From: Rhizobium aethiopicum
Lineage (GTDB): Bacteria > Pseudomonadota > Alphaproteobacteria > Rhizobiales > Rhizobiaceae
Reading direction: 5' to 3'
Length of the DNA: 64,000 nucleotides
Assembly: GCF_900094625.1 (NCBI RefSeq)
Contig: NZ_FMAJ01000004.1
Coordinates: 124,001 to 188,000 of the forward strand
A program made the position numbers and the translations under genes. This document shows, in pieces, positions 34,383 through 42,677 of the stretch. The notes beneath the pieces are model-generated. The model was given only the letters and a program-made list of their open reading frames with translations. It made no database searches and was not told the DNA's origin. The first letter of the stretch is position 1. Each line of letters begins with the position of its first letter.

Positions 34383-34704
34383 TGTCTTATCGTGTTCTTT
34401 TCGCCGAAGACGCGGAGCGCGATGTCGAGGATCTCTATCGTTACATCGCCGGTCGCGATGGCTCCGAGGCGGCAGAACGCATCCCGGCGGAAATCGAGAG
34501 TGCCTGCGCCGATTTGGAAGAATTCTCCGCCCGCGTAAATATCCTAAGGAACTTGCTGGCGTCGGCATCTCCGAATGCTGGGAACTGCACCATAAACCCT
34601 CGCGGATGATCTACCGCATCATCGGTAACGACGTCGTTGTCTATTGCGTGGTGGACGGACGCCGAGATATGCAGGCTTTCCTCGAGCGAAGGCTTATCCG
34701 CTGA
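34382..34704 (+). pseudogene. ParE/RelE-type toxin, frameshifted
   Basis: Starts MSYRVLFAEDAERDVEDLYR and YIAGRDGSEAAERI, typical of ParE-like toxins. After EEFSARV (near 34535) the frame changes. The expected C-terminus reads on in a different frame: ELAGVGISECWELHHKPSRM, IYRIIGNDVVVYCVVDGRRD and the end QAFLERRLIR. One missing base is enough. The toxin is therefore probably inactive, as is its antitoxin. Confidence 0.8.
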
Positions 34705-34780
34705 AATTCCGCACATCGTCCCTTCCCCGTTTGCGCGGAACTCGCCGGTATCCACCCGACGGTCGGCAGCCGCCTTAGAC

Positions 34781-36088
34781 CTATCCAGCCTTTCGGCCGG
34801 TCGGCGCATTTACCCGCAGGAGCGCCATCAGCATCGGGCCGATCGCAAATTCTCCCTTTTCGCTTCGCCGCGTGAGGTCGCGAAGGTAGCCGCCGGCGGA
34901 ATTGATGTGGCCCCCGCGTTCCAGGATGCACGCCATCACGGTCGCGGCATTTTCAGCGCCCATCACACTTGCCGCCTCCTCATAGGCTGATGGGCTGACG
35001 CCCAGCATCGATCGAACCATGACGGCTGCGCTCATCAGTTCGCGCCAGTTGCGGATCACCCCATTTGGCCCGTAGGCCAGGATTTCCGGGCAGGCCTGCA
35101 GAACCAAGCCAAGCGGGAAGGGTTTCAGGCCGCCGGCATCATCGCGGCCGTCGCCGGCGCGTCGCCTTTGCTGCTCCTCCTGTCGGATCGGCCGGGCCGT
35201 CTCATCCCTCCCCATTTCCAACGTCACGCCCACTCTGCCGTTATCGTGCTCCGGCGTCGCGCCCTGCTTCGTTTCGAAGCTTGGTTCAAGTTCAGAGGGG
35301 GATTCGGGGTTTGAATTCTGTATGTGACGCTTGGTATAATAGGCATTGCCGCTTTGTTTTGTCGATTTAATTCGAATTTCCAGCCGGTTAAGGGTATCTA
35401 CCCGAAGCGCTGTCAATTCGTCCAGCAGTTGCTCGAGCTGCGCTGTCGTCGGCGACCGCGGTAGACCCTCAACCAGGTCCCGAAATTCCTGGCATAGCCC
35501 CTGCCAATCCCCGTGAACCTCTTCCTCGATAGCCGCTTCGATCAGCTTTGCGACATCGCGGCGGCAAAGCGTGATGCGTTCGCGCAGGCGCTGGACGTGC
35601 AGACGCTCGGCCATCACCTCGGCGGCGAGCTGCTCGATCTCCTCGGCGCGGGCAAGCAGCGGCGCCAGCGAGAAGCCGAAGGCCTCGTCGATCTCCCCTG
35701 CCCTGTCCCTGCGGACATAGCGCTTGCCGTTGGGGCTATCCTTGCGCAGCAGAAGCCCCGCCTCGACGAGCGCGGCGAGATGGCGCCGGACGGTCTGTTC
35801 GGCCATGCCATGCGTCCTCAGTGAAAGCTGGGTATTCGATGGGAAGACGATCAGGCCATTTTGCTCGGCTAGCTCGTTCTTCGGATAAAAGCTCAACAGC
35901 GCATTGAGTACGGCAAGCGAGCGATCGCCGATGCCGAGCAGCGGCTTTGCTTCGCACAGCGCACGAAACAGTTTCCATTTGTCGACCGACTGATCAGGCT
36001 TGATCTCAGCTGCCATGACTTGGTTGGCGAGCATCCCAAGCGTCATCGGCCGCCGCCCGAAGGGCGTCGTTATACTTCCGGTTTCCAT
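34781..36088 (-). CDS. repC: Replication initiator RepC of repABC plasmid
   Basis: Initiator of 435 residues, present only in repABC replicons; the origin normally lies within its coding sequence. METGSITTPFGRRPMTLGML at the N-terminus, PSNTQLSLRTHGMAEQTVRRH and LAALVEAGLLLRKDSPNGKR form the winged-helix DNA-binding part. A C-terminal block includes GPNGVIRNWRELMSAAVMVR and EERGG-like ILERGGHINSAGGYLRDLTR. The ATG at 36088 is preferred over a GTG three codons upstream because GAGGTGGAAGAG precedes it. Expression should be limited by the counter-transcribed RNA in its leader. Confidence 0.95.
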   Translation of the reverse strand: METGSITTPFGRRPMTLGMLANQVMAAEIKPDQSVDKWKLFRALCEAKPLLGIGDRSLAVLNALLSFYPKNELAEQNGLIVFPSNTQLSLRTHGMAEQTVRRHLAALVEAGLLLRKDSPNGKRYVRRDRAGEIDEAFGFSLAPLLARAEEIEQLAAEVMAERLHVQRLRERITLCRRDVAKLIEAAIEEEVHGDWQGLCQEFRDLVEGLPRSPTTAQLEQLLDELTALRVDTLNRLEIRIKSTKQSGNAYYTKRHIQNSNPESPSELEPSFETKQGATPEHDNGRVGVTLEMGRDETARPIRQEEQQRRRAGDGRDDAGGLKPFPLGLVLQACPEILAYGPNGVIRNWRELMSAAVMVRSMLGVSPSAYEEAASVMGAENAATVMACILERGGHINSAGGYLRDLTRRSEKGEFAIGPMLMALLRVNAPTGRKAG

Positions 36089-36145
36089 CTCTTCCACCTC
36101 AACGAGGCAAAAGAAATCCGCTCACCAAAACGGCGCCAAAAACTC

Positions 36146-36174
36146 TTGACAGTGATTCTCGGAAGTGCGATTCT
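36146..36174 (+). promoter_or_regulatory. Promoter of counter-transcribed RNA
   Basis: TTGACA (36146-36151), 17-nt spacer, GATTCT (36169-36174), on the strand opposite to repBC and immediately upstream of a terminator-like hairpin. Confidence 0.65.
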
Positions 36175-36180
36175 CGGAGG

Positions 36181-36236
36181 TGTTCAAGACTACGAGGAAA
36201 GCTTCCGTGACGGTGACGTTCGGGGGCTTTTTTCTT
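36181..36236 (+). ncRNA. repABC counter-transcribed RNA (incA/ctRNA)
   Basis: Predicted RNA of about 55 nt in the repB-repC gap, antisense to the repC leader. In all studied repABC plasmids an RNA of this size and place represses repC and causes incompatibility. Here the promoter, length and terminator can all be read. The start is estimated 6-7 nt after the -10 box and the end from the T-run. Confidence 0.75.
36197..36236 (+). terminator. Intrinsic terminator of the ctRNA
   Basis: GAAAGCTTCCG pairs with CGGGGGCTTTT (11 pairs counting G-U) around a 13-nt loop and runs into TTTCTTTT. It forms the 3' half of the ctRNA. Confidence 0.75.
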
Positions 36237-36259
36237 TTGCGGGTTGTCTCCTATCCGAA

Positions 36260-36273
36260 TTGTCAGCTGACAA
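36260..36273. other. parS-like palindrome in repB-repC gap
   Basis: TTGTCAGCTGACAA between repB and repC, identical to those at 38634 and 15822. Expected binding site of RepB. Confidence 0.8.
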
Positions 36274-36287
36274 CCGGTCTAACTGCC

Positions 36288-37277
36288 TCATTTTCCCTCA
36301 TTTTCCTCTTCGAACTCAGCGGCGAGGCCAACCAACCGCCGAGCCAGGAATTCTGAAAACGCCGCCGATTTGACGGCAATGCGAAAGGTCTTGCCGGAGC
36401 GGGACACGGAGGCAAGCGTCTTGCCCTCTTGCGTCCGCAGCGTCTGCTCGGCACGCTGCGGCGCCCCCTCTTCCTCCAAAGTCTTCCAGACGGCATCGAA
36501 GCGACCGTTGGTCTCCAATGCTTGGAACCCGCCGGCACGGATGGCGGCCTGCGCCTTCTTTTGTCCGCCCGTCTCCCTAAATTTTTCGGCAAAGGCCAGC
36601 CAGCGCGGACGCCCTACCTTGGGCGCCGGCCCGATAGCGAGAATAATCTCGGGATCGATCGTCTGCGCCACCTGTAGCAGCCTCGACGTTTCCGGCTTAT
36701 CCGTGGCCAGCGCCTGGGCAATCATGTCGCGATTGAAGCCGTGCTCATCCATGCGCCGTGCGAAGAGCGCCCGTTCGATGAAGCTCAGGTCGACGCGTGG
36801 ACCGTTTTCCTGGCCTTGTGCCAGAATCAGCTCTTCATCCGTGAGCTTGCGCACCACAGCCTTGATCGGAATCCCGATCTCGGCGGCCGCACGCAGGCGC
36901 CGGTGACCATAAGCGGCCTCGTAGTGTCCGGGTTTAACAGGATCCGGCCGCACCAGGATCGGGACCTGCTGTCCACTTTCCTGCATCGATTGCTTCAATC
37001 GCTCGAACTCGGGATCCCTGTCGACCGGGATGCGGTCGCGGATAAAGGACATTTCGACGGCACCCGGATCAATCTCCAGCACCCTGTCGCCTGAGGCGAG
37101 CGATTCACGCAACGCCTTGGCAGCAGCAGCTTCCTCACCCAGCCGTCCAAGCGACAGGTTCATCGCCTTGACCGCGCCGGATGGCCGATGCGGCGGCGGC
37201 GCGCTTTGCGCCTCCGGTCGGGCCGGCTCCACCGAGCCGACCATGCTCTTCAGGATATCGCGACCTTTTGGGCTCAT
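36288..37277 (-). CDS. repB: Plasmid partitioning protein RepB (ParB family)
   Basis: Centromere-binding protein of 329 residues. The ParB N-terminal nuclease-like domain shows DPEFERLKQSMQESGQQVPI and the box EAAYGHRRLRAAAEIGIPI. The central ALFARRMDEHGFNRDMIAQA and TDKPETSRLLQVAQ form the helix-turn-helix. The ATG that overlaps the repA stop (ATGA) and follows GGAG is preferred; an upstream ATG at 37289 would add four residues. It should bind the 14-bp palindromes and act with RepA. Confidence 0.95.
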   Translation of the reverse strand: MSPKGRDILKSMVGSVEPARPEAQSAPPPHRPSGAVKAMNLSLGRLGEEAAAAKALRESLASGDRVLEIDPGAVEMSFIRDRIPVDRDPEFERLKQSMQESGQQVPILVRPDPVKPGHYEAAYGHRRLRAAAEIGIPIKAVVRKLTDEELILAQGQENGPRVDLSFIERALFARRMDEHGFNRDMIAQALATDKPETSRLLQVAQTIDPEIILAIGPAPKVGRPRWLAFAEKFRETGGQKKAQAAIRAGGFQALETNGRFDAVWKTLEEEGAPQRAEQTLRTQEGKTLASVSRSGKTFRIAVKSAAFSEFLARRLVGLAAEFEEENEGK

Positions 37278-38491
37278 GTCCTGCTCCATGCACTTCGGAT
37301 GAGTTGCTCGACCTCAGCATTGACGCTGTCGACGGATTCGACGCCGCGGTCATAGGTCTGACGATGCATCGTCTCGCGCCCCGCCTCGTAGATCGTCTGC
37401 TTGGACAGGCCCGCGTCCGAGACAGCGGTCGATTTGACCATCATAGAGGTCAGCACGCGCTCGCCGAACAGGCTGCGCAGGAAGGCGACAATCTGCGCCT
37501 GGGGGCCATCATTGGATTCATAGCGAGTGACCAGATAGCGCATCCAGTCATAATCGAGATTGCCGCCTGCCTGCTTGACGACGGCCAAAAGGTCGGAAGT
37601 CATCGTCAGGAACTGGTTCATCGATGCCACGTCAAGCATCTGCGGATGAACGGTGATCAGAACGGCAGTCGCAGCGCAGAGAGCAGACAGCGTCAGGAAG
37701 CCGAGGGTAGGGGGGCAATCGATGATGACGACGTCGTAGCTCTGCTCCAGCGAATGCAGCGCATTGCCGACCCGCATGAAGAACATGTCCTTGTCGTCGC
37801 GATTGGTGTCGGCCAGCGCCCTTGGGGTGTCGTGCTCGAACTCGTGCAGTTCAAGATTGCCGGGAATGAGATCGAGACCCGGGAAATAAGTCTGGCGGAC
37901 GATGTCGCCAACATCACGCCGCGTCTCGTCATATTTGATAGCGCCGTAAAGCGTCTCGTTCTCGCCGACGTCGAATTCAGGCTGATATCCGAGCATCGCC
38001 GACATTGACGCTTGCGGGTCAAGGTCGACCGCGAGGACGCGGTAGCCGCGTAGCGCCAGGAACTGCGCCAGATGGATCGAGGTCGTCGTCTTGCCGGAGC
38101 CGCCCTTGAAATTGGTGACGGCAATAACCTGGAGATGGTCGCCCGGCCGGCGCATCGGCAGATAGGAGGGTTTGGTTCGCCCCAAATGCTGCCGCATCGC
38201 ATGGATTTCCTCGAGCGAGAAGACACGGCGGCCGGCGGCCGTCTTTTCGGGGTTGATGCTTTCCACCTGGGCGGCAAGATGGCGGACATAGCTGTCGGTA
38301 ACGCCGAGCAGCTTGGCGGCCTCGGTGCTGCTGAACCGCCGCAACGATTTGCGGGCATTGGGCGAAAACAATCGCTCGAACAGCACCTGAAGCTGGCTGC
38401 TAAGCATGGTCGAGTCCTGCGCAATCGTCTCATCGATCGAGACTTGACTCGCCCTCTTGGCTTTCTCAACAATCGCGGCCTTGGTCGGCAT
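37274..38491 (-). CDS. repA: Plasmid partitioning ATPase RepA (ParA family)
   Basis: ParA-type ATPase of 405 residues. The N-terminal DNA-binding part contains STEAAKLLGVTDSYVRHLAA. The deviant Walker A is NFKGGSGKTTTSIHLA, then LAVDLDPQASMSAMLG and DVVIIDCPPTLGFLTLSAL. It segregates the plasmid with RepB and, as in other repABC systems, represses its own operon. First gene of repABC, with a candidate promoter 30-65 bp upstream and a parS palindrome further upstream. Confidence 0.96.
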   Translation of the reverse strand: MPTKAAIVEKAKRASQVSIDETIAQDSTMLSSQLQVLFERLFSPNARKSLRRFSSTEAAKLLGVTDSYVRHLAAQVESINPEKTAAGRRVFSLEEIHAMRQHLGRTKPSYLPMRRPGDHLQVIAVTNFKGGSGKTTTSIHLAQFLALRGYRVLAVDLDPQASMSAMLGYQPEFDVGENETLYGAIKYDETRRDVGDIVRQTYFPGLDLIPGNLELHEFEHDTPRALADTNRDDKDMFFMRVGNALHSLEQSYDVVIIDCPPTLGFLTLSALCAATAVLITVHPQMLDVASMNQFLTMTSDLLAVVKQAGGNLDYDWMRYLVTRYESNDGPQAQIVAFLRSLFGERVLTSMMVKSTAVSDAGLSKQTIYEAGRETMHRQTYDRGVESVDSVNAEVEQLIRSAWSRT

Positions 38492-38527
38492 TCACGCAAA
38501 TCCTGATAAATCGGGTAATTTTGCGCA

Positions 38528-38556
38528 AATGATCGTGAGTCTGGCGATTCCGTCAA
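38528..38556 (-). promoter_or_regulatory. Candidate repA promoter
   Basis: On the minus strand TTGACG (38556-38551), a 17-nt spacer and ATCATT (38533-38528) precede the repA start by about 37 nt. The -35 is good, the -10 is weak, as is common in alphaproteobacteria. Confidence 0.5.
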
Positions 38557-38633
38557 GCGGTTTCTTGGTTAGCCAACAGGTAACAATGAGGACTCGACAA
38601 AAAAATACATGGAATTCCGGAATCTTAACCCAA

Positions 38634-38647
38634 TTGTCAGCTGACAA
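38634..38647. other. parS-like palindrome upstream of repA
   Basis: TTGTCAGCTGACAA (16-bp palindrome if flanking A/T are included), 143 bp upstream of the repA start. Same sequence as the sites at 36260 and 15822. Confidence 0.8.
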
Positions 38648-38746
38648 TCGTGGCGATATTCGACTCCATGGAAGCAACCGAACTGCCGAACTTCATTGCG
38701 GAGTCGCTTCGTCACTCAGAACCGGAGGGCTCCGTCAAAGCCGTTC

Positions 38747-38923
38747 TCATTTATAGGAAGACGAACGGTAGAGGTTTTCGGCCTCCAAGCCGCGGACGGG
38801 CTCGGTGCCGGAAGACTTGTCATTTTCATCCTGACATTCGGGATCGCGGCGCGCTGGGGCAAGGCCGAGCATTTGTTCGAGGCGGCCGGCATTGAGCGGA
38901 GCGCTTATTCCCTTGAAGTTCAT
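38747..38923 (-). CDS. Possible 58-residue hypothetical protein
   Basis: MNFKGISAPLNAGRLEQMLG, then an Asp/Glu-rich middle (DPECQDENDKSSG) and a C-terminus ending YRSSSYK. A GAAAGACAGAAG precedes the ATG. Composition looks protein-like but there is no operon context and no family recognised, so this may be chance. Confidence 0.3.
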   Translation of the reverse strand: MNFKGISAPLNAGRLEQMLGLAPARRDPECQDENDKSSGTEPVRGLEAENLYRSSSYK

Positions 38924-39382
38924 CTTCTGTCTTTCGTCTGCGTATGAGCTTTCGTGAAGGAGAGATAAGCGCAATTTGAACCCGCGGAGAACCTCCCGCC
39001 GACGTTATCACCATCTTTTCGGTTTGACGCTGAGGGAGGGGAGGGGACGCACGCAACATGGCAGGATTGGCCACGGAGAAGGACGAGAGACGCTCCCGCT
39101 AGGCGAATCAGGTGCCGATTGATATGCTCAACATCCATGGGCCAACTGAATAACGGCCAGTCTGCCAGCCCCAGTGAGATCCAGATAACTAGGCCTAGTG
39201 TGCGGTCATCTCTAGCGGAACTTATGAGCTGCTTCACTTCCGTGTGCCAAATTCCTCCTTATTTACCGACTATTTACCATAAGCCCTGCGGCAGCCCGTC
39301 ATCGTCGCTTGCGAAGGATTGTTGGCACTAAGGCAAGGCTACGCCCCCCAAGTCTCGGCCAGGCAATGGCGGCGGATGGATG

Positions 39383-40474
39383 TCAGGCGCTATCGCGCTT
39401 CATTCCCTCGCGATTAGTGAAATGCGCATTGCCCAAGCCCGTGCCGATGGTCAGTACCGCCCATCTCGACACGTCGTTCATGAAAGGGATCTGCGACAAG
39501 CCCTGCACGACGGCGTCATTGTGCATCATCACGAATGTCCCGTGATCGCCAATTTCGGGAATGGCCTTCATCAGCGCGGCGGGAAGATTAAAGCTGTCGC
39601 TTTCCCAATTGCCACCGGGCAGGTTCTGCCCGCCGCGTTCGATGGAGCCGTCAGCCTTGATGATGCCGGGACAGCCGATCCCGATGATCGGGGCAGGGTT
39701 CAGATCGGCCTTTTCGGCCTTATCGATCAGCTCCTGTAGCATCGCCGTCAGCTTCTCTACGGTCGCACCGCGGCTCGGCTCGTCGTCGGCGTGACGCCAG
39801 ATGGCCGATTTCCAGACGCTCGCATCGGCAAAATGCGGGCTCTTTTCCTTTCCGAACTCGACGACACCGGCACGAACGTTCGTGCCGCCTATATCGACGG
39901 CGAGCATCGCTTTGTAGCCTTTGAACATCCAGGGCGGCATGAGATGAACGGACCCGATCAATCCTGCCTCGTCGGGATGGTGGACGATCGGAACGACCTC
40001 GATATTGATGCCGGCCGCCTTCAGAAGAACCATGGTCCTGGCGATCGCCAGCTCCCCGAAGCGGCTTTGCCTGAAGCCGCCGCCGACGACGATGCGCTCG
40101 GTCTTGAACCAGCGCTCGTCCTCGAGGAACTTCTCGATGACCTCGGCAAAGTCCTGCGCAAAGTCCTCCACCGCCCCCACGATCAGGGCAGCGGCCTCCA
40201 TATCGTCTCCCTTCAGCAGAGACTCGATCTTTTTCTTGGAGAGCTTCGCTGTCGGAACCTTGCCGATCGGGTCGTCTCCGAACCTGCGGACATGTTTTCT
40301 CCAATCGTCGAGCTTCTGCTGAAAAGTCTTCTTGTTGGCGTTGTCGCCAATAAAGCCGTTCCTGTCACGCAGTTCATTGTTGTAGTCGTCGATCGTCACC
40401 AGCGGCAAAACAGTCGCGCCATGCGCCAACGGCGCGGTGACCTCCTCGCTATTCTTGGAACTGCTTTTGGCCAT
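39383..40474 (-). CDS. ROK-type sugar kinase with circularly permuted motif order
   Basis: Protein of 363 residues. The ROK phosphate-binding motif AVDIGGTNVRAG, normally at residues 5-15, is at about 192-203. It is followed by IIGIGCPGIIKADGS (263-277), the catalytic Asp in MMHNDAVVQG (Asp320) and LTIGTGLGNAHF (341-352), and then the chain ends. The block that usually forms the ROK C-terminus, ERIVVGGGFRQSR and DEAGLIGSVHL, instead lies at about 126-178, before DIGGT. The Cys-rich zinc motif of ROK proteins is absent. It likely phosphorylates glucose or a related sugar. ATG at 40474; divergent from the trehalose-phosphatase. Confidence 0.82.
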   Translation of the reverse strand: MAKSSSKNSEEVTAPLAHGATVLPLVTIDDYNNELRDRNGFIGDNANKKTFQQKLDDWRKHVRRFGDDPIGKVPTAKLSKKKIESLLKGDDMEAAALIVGAVEDFAQDFAEVIEKFLEDERWFKTERIVVGGGFRQSRFGELAIARTMVLLKAAGINIEVVPIVHHPDEAGLIGSVHLMPPWMFKGYKAMLAVDIGGTNVRAGVVEFGKEKSPHFADASVWKSAIWRHADDEPSRGATVEKLTAMLQELIDKAEKADLNPAPIIGIGCPGIIKADGSIERGGQNLPGGNWESDSFNLPAALMKAIPEIGDHGTFVMMHNDAVVQGLSQIPFMNDVSRWAVLTIGTGLGNAHFTNREGMKRDSA

Positions 40475-40618
40475 CAATCTACCTTTACGGCGCGAGTGCT
40501 TGAACGGGCGGCCAGATTAAACGCGAACCCGCCTCTGGATGTTCCCGTGCCGGCCACGTCATCTTGTCCTAACCGGCTGGCGACCTAGCTTCAATGATTG
40601 CAGAGTTTGGAGAATGCC

Positions 40619-41377
40619 GTGCAGGACGATACCGCTACGCAGGAAATGCTTTCATTGGTGCTGGATGAACCGGAGCGCTGGGCGATGTTTCTCGACATCG
40701 ATGGAACGCTGCTCAACCTTGCGCCAACGCCGGATGCGATCGAGGTGCCGGAAGCCCTTCCCGGACAACTTCACCGCCTTTCGAACAAGCTCGGCGGTGC
40801 CTTGGCGCTGGTCACCGGGCGCTCGCTTGCCTATGCCGACGCGCTATTCAAACCCTTTGCATTTCCAACGGCAGGCCTGCATGGCGCCGAGATCAGGAGC
40901 GCCGCTGGAATGCACACGCTCGAGGCGACGCCCGAGTTTCAGGCGCTGAAACATGCATTGACCGCCGAAGCCGAACATTATCCTGGGGTTCTGATAGAGG
41001 ATAAGGGTGCGGCCGTTGCCGCTCACTACCGGCTGGCACCCGAATATGAAAAAGTGCTCGAGGAGCGCATGCATCATTATGCGGAGCTCGCCGGACCGAA
41101 CTGGGCGTTGCAGCTCGGCAAAAGGGTATTCGAGCTGCGACCGGCACGGTCGAGCAAGGGCGATGCGCTGGAGCGATTCTTCCAGTCCGATCCTTTCAAG
41201 AATCGCGTTCCCATCACCATCGGCGATGATTTGACCGACGAGTCGATGTTTGCGATCGCCAATGCACGTGGCGGCGTTTCCGTGCGTGTCGGCGCCATAG
41301 GTGCCCCGAGCTGCGCCACGAGCCGGCTGTCTTCGTCTGCACTGGTCAGAAACGTCATCGCCGCCCTGGCCGCCTGA
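40619..41377 (+). CDS. otsB: Trehalose-6-phosphate phosphatase
   Basis: HAD-superfamily phosphatase of 252 residues making trehalose from trehalose-6-phosphate. Motif I is FLDIDGTLLNLAP (nucleophile Asp). The Thr of LALVTGRSLA is motif II, the Lys of ARSSKGDALE motif III, and ITIGDDLTDESMF motif IV, all as in OtsB. The GTG after GGAGAATGCC is chosen; a TTG seven codons upstream is the alternative. No otsA lies in the window, so trehalose-6-phosphate must come from elsewhere in the genome. Confidence 0.9.
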   Translation: MQDDTATQEMLSLVLDEPERWAMFLDIDGTLLNLAPTPDAIEVPEALPGQLHRLSNKLGGALALVTGRSLAYADALFKPFAFPTAGLHGAEIRSAAGMHTLEATPEFQALKHALTAEAEHYPGVLIEDKGAAVAAHYRLAPEYEKVLEERMHHYAELAGPNWALQLGKRVFELRPARSSKGDALERFFQSDPFKNRVPITIGDDLTDESMFAIANARGGVSVRVGAIGAPSCATSRLSSSALVRNVIAALAA

Positions 41378-41578
41378 GACATATCCTTGGACGATCTCTA
41401 AGCCGGATTGCTGTCGCCTTTGCGCCGCCTGTGCAGACTTAATCGTCAAAAAAGTATCGGTTTTGAGCGGGAATCGTGGTGGCGCGCTTGAAATGAGCCC
41501 ACTACACTTGCTTCTAACAAGAAGGCCAAAAAGGGAATTTGGCATGCGGGCCTGGGACCCGTCCTCGGAGGAGGAACA

Positions 41579-42463
41579 ATGGAACCTGACTTGGAAGTCG
41601 TTCAGATCAGACCGGGCGAGTCCTTCGCAACGAAGGCGCACGGTTATCCCTATCACACCGTTCGCTGGCACTTTCATCCAGAATACGAACTGCATCTCGT
41701 CGTGGCGACTACCGGACGTTATTTCGTCGGCGATTTCATCGGGGAGTTCGAACCGGGCAATCTGGTGCTTGCCGGCCCTAATCTTCCCCACAATTGGATC
41801 AGTGACGTCCCGAAGGGGTCGAGCATTCCGCTTCGATGCCAGCTTATCCAGTTCAGCGAGACTTTCATCAGCGACACGATGAAGGTGCTGCCAGAGCTCG
41901 GTCCCTTCGAGCCGGTCCTCGAAGCGTCGCGCCGCGGTGTGCTCTTCGGGGCCGAGACCAGCGGGCAGGTGGCGCCCCTGATGGACGAAGTGCAGCAGGC
42001 ACAGGGCGTGCGTCGTATCGAACTCTTCATGATGATCGTCGGCCTTCTCAGCCGGGCGCAGGATGCGCAGCTGCTTGCCAGCCCGAGCTATCTGCCCGAC
42101 CCGTCCGGTTATATGTCGGCCGGCATCAACAAGGCACTCGCCTATATCAGGGAAAACCTGACGAAGTCCTTCGACGAAGCCGACTTGGCGAGGATTGCGG
42201 AACAGTCCACAGGCGCCTTCTCACGCGCCTTCCGCCGCCATACCGGCATGTCTCTCGTGCAGTATGTGAAACGCCTGCGGATCAATCTCGCCTGCCAGAT
42301 TCTGATGAGCGACGAACACGCTTCGATCACCGATATCTGCTTCGAGGTCGGCTTCAACAACCTGTCCAACTTCAACCGGCAGTTTCTTGCGGAAAAAGGC
42401 ATGACGCCTTCGCGCTTCCGACGGTTGCTCGGCGACAATATCAACGTGGCGAAGGCGGCATAA
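41579..42463 (+). CDS. AraC family transcriptional regulator
   Basis: Regulator of 294 residues. The N-terminal cupin-type ligand domain shows WHFHPEYELHLVVATTGRYF and FEPGNLVLAGPNLPHNW. The C-terminal double helix-turn-helix is at about 185-285: FDEADLARIAEQSTGAFSRA, FRRHTGMSLVQYVKRLRINL and DICFEVGFNNLSNFNRQFLA. A good GGAGGAAC precedes the ATG. It lies directly upstream of and parallel to the polyol ABC operon and is its probable activator, with the sugar or polyol as inducer. Confidence 0.9.
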   Translation: MEPDLEVVQIRPGESFATKAHGYPYHTVRWHFHPEYELHLVVATTGRYFVGDFIGEFEPGNLVLAGPNLPHNWISDVPKGSSIPLRCQLIQFSETFISDTMKVLPELGPFEPVLEASRRGVLFGAETSGQVAPLMDEVQQAQGVRRIELFMMIVGLLSRAQDAQLLASPSYLPDPSGYMSAGINKALAYIRENLTKSFDEADLARIAEQSTGAFSRAFRRHTGMSLVQYVKRLRINLACQILMSDEHASITDICFEVGFNNLSNFNRQFLAEKGMTPSRFRRLLGDNINVAKAA

Positions 42464-42677
42464 GGTCCGCCGAAGACGGCAATAGGGGAGGGTAAGGAGG
42501 AGGAAGGAAAACCGAGCAGGCTTAACGTGAGCGCGCGACGAGCGGCTCGCGAGAGGAGACGCTTGTCCTCAGAACAGCAAATCGCCGGGACAGGCACAGC
42601 CGCTCATTCAGCCGAACGGCACAGCAGGACACTGCAACCACGAACTACACGATTTTTTCCAATGGGAGGAGATGGAA

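Larger units (their letters stand above)
38492..39382. other. Mostly non-coding region upstream of repA
   Basis: Holds the repA promoter, one parS-like palindrome and one doubtful small ORF (38747-38923, minus), each listed separately. From about 38990 to 39380 I see no gene, repeat or RNA that I can support. Confidence 0.6.

Noticed and set aside
36020..36373. 117-codon open frame across the ctRNA region
   Set aside because: The segment is explained by the repC leader, ctRNA and parS palindrome; the frame also overlaps repC and repB ends.
38920..39237. 105-codon minus-strand frame upstream of repA
   Set aside because: No start signal, no context and no recognisable motif; judged random.
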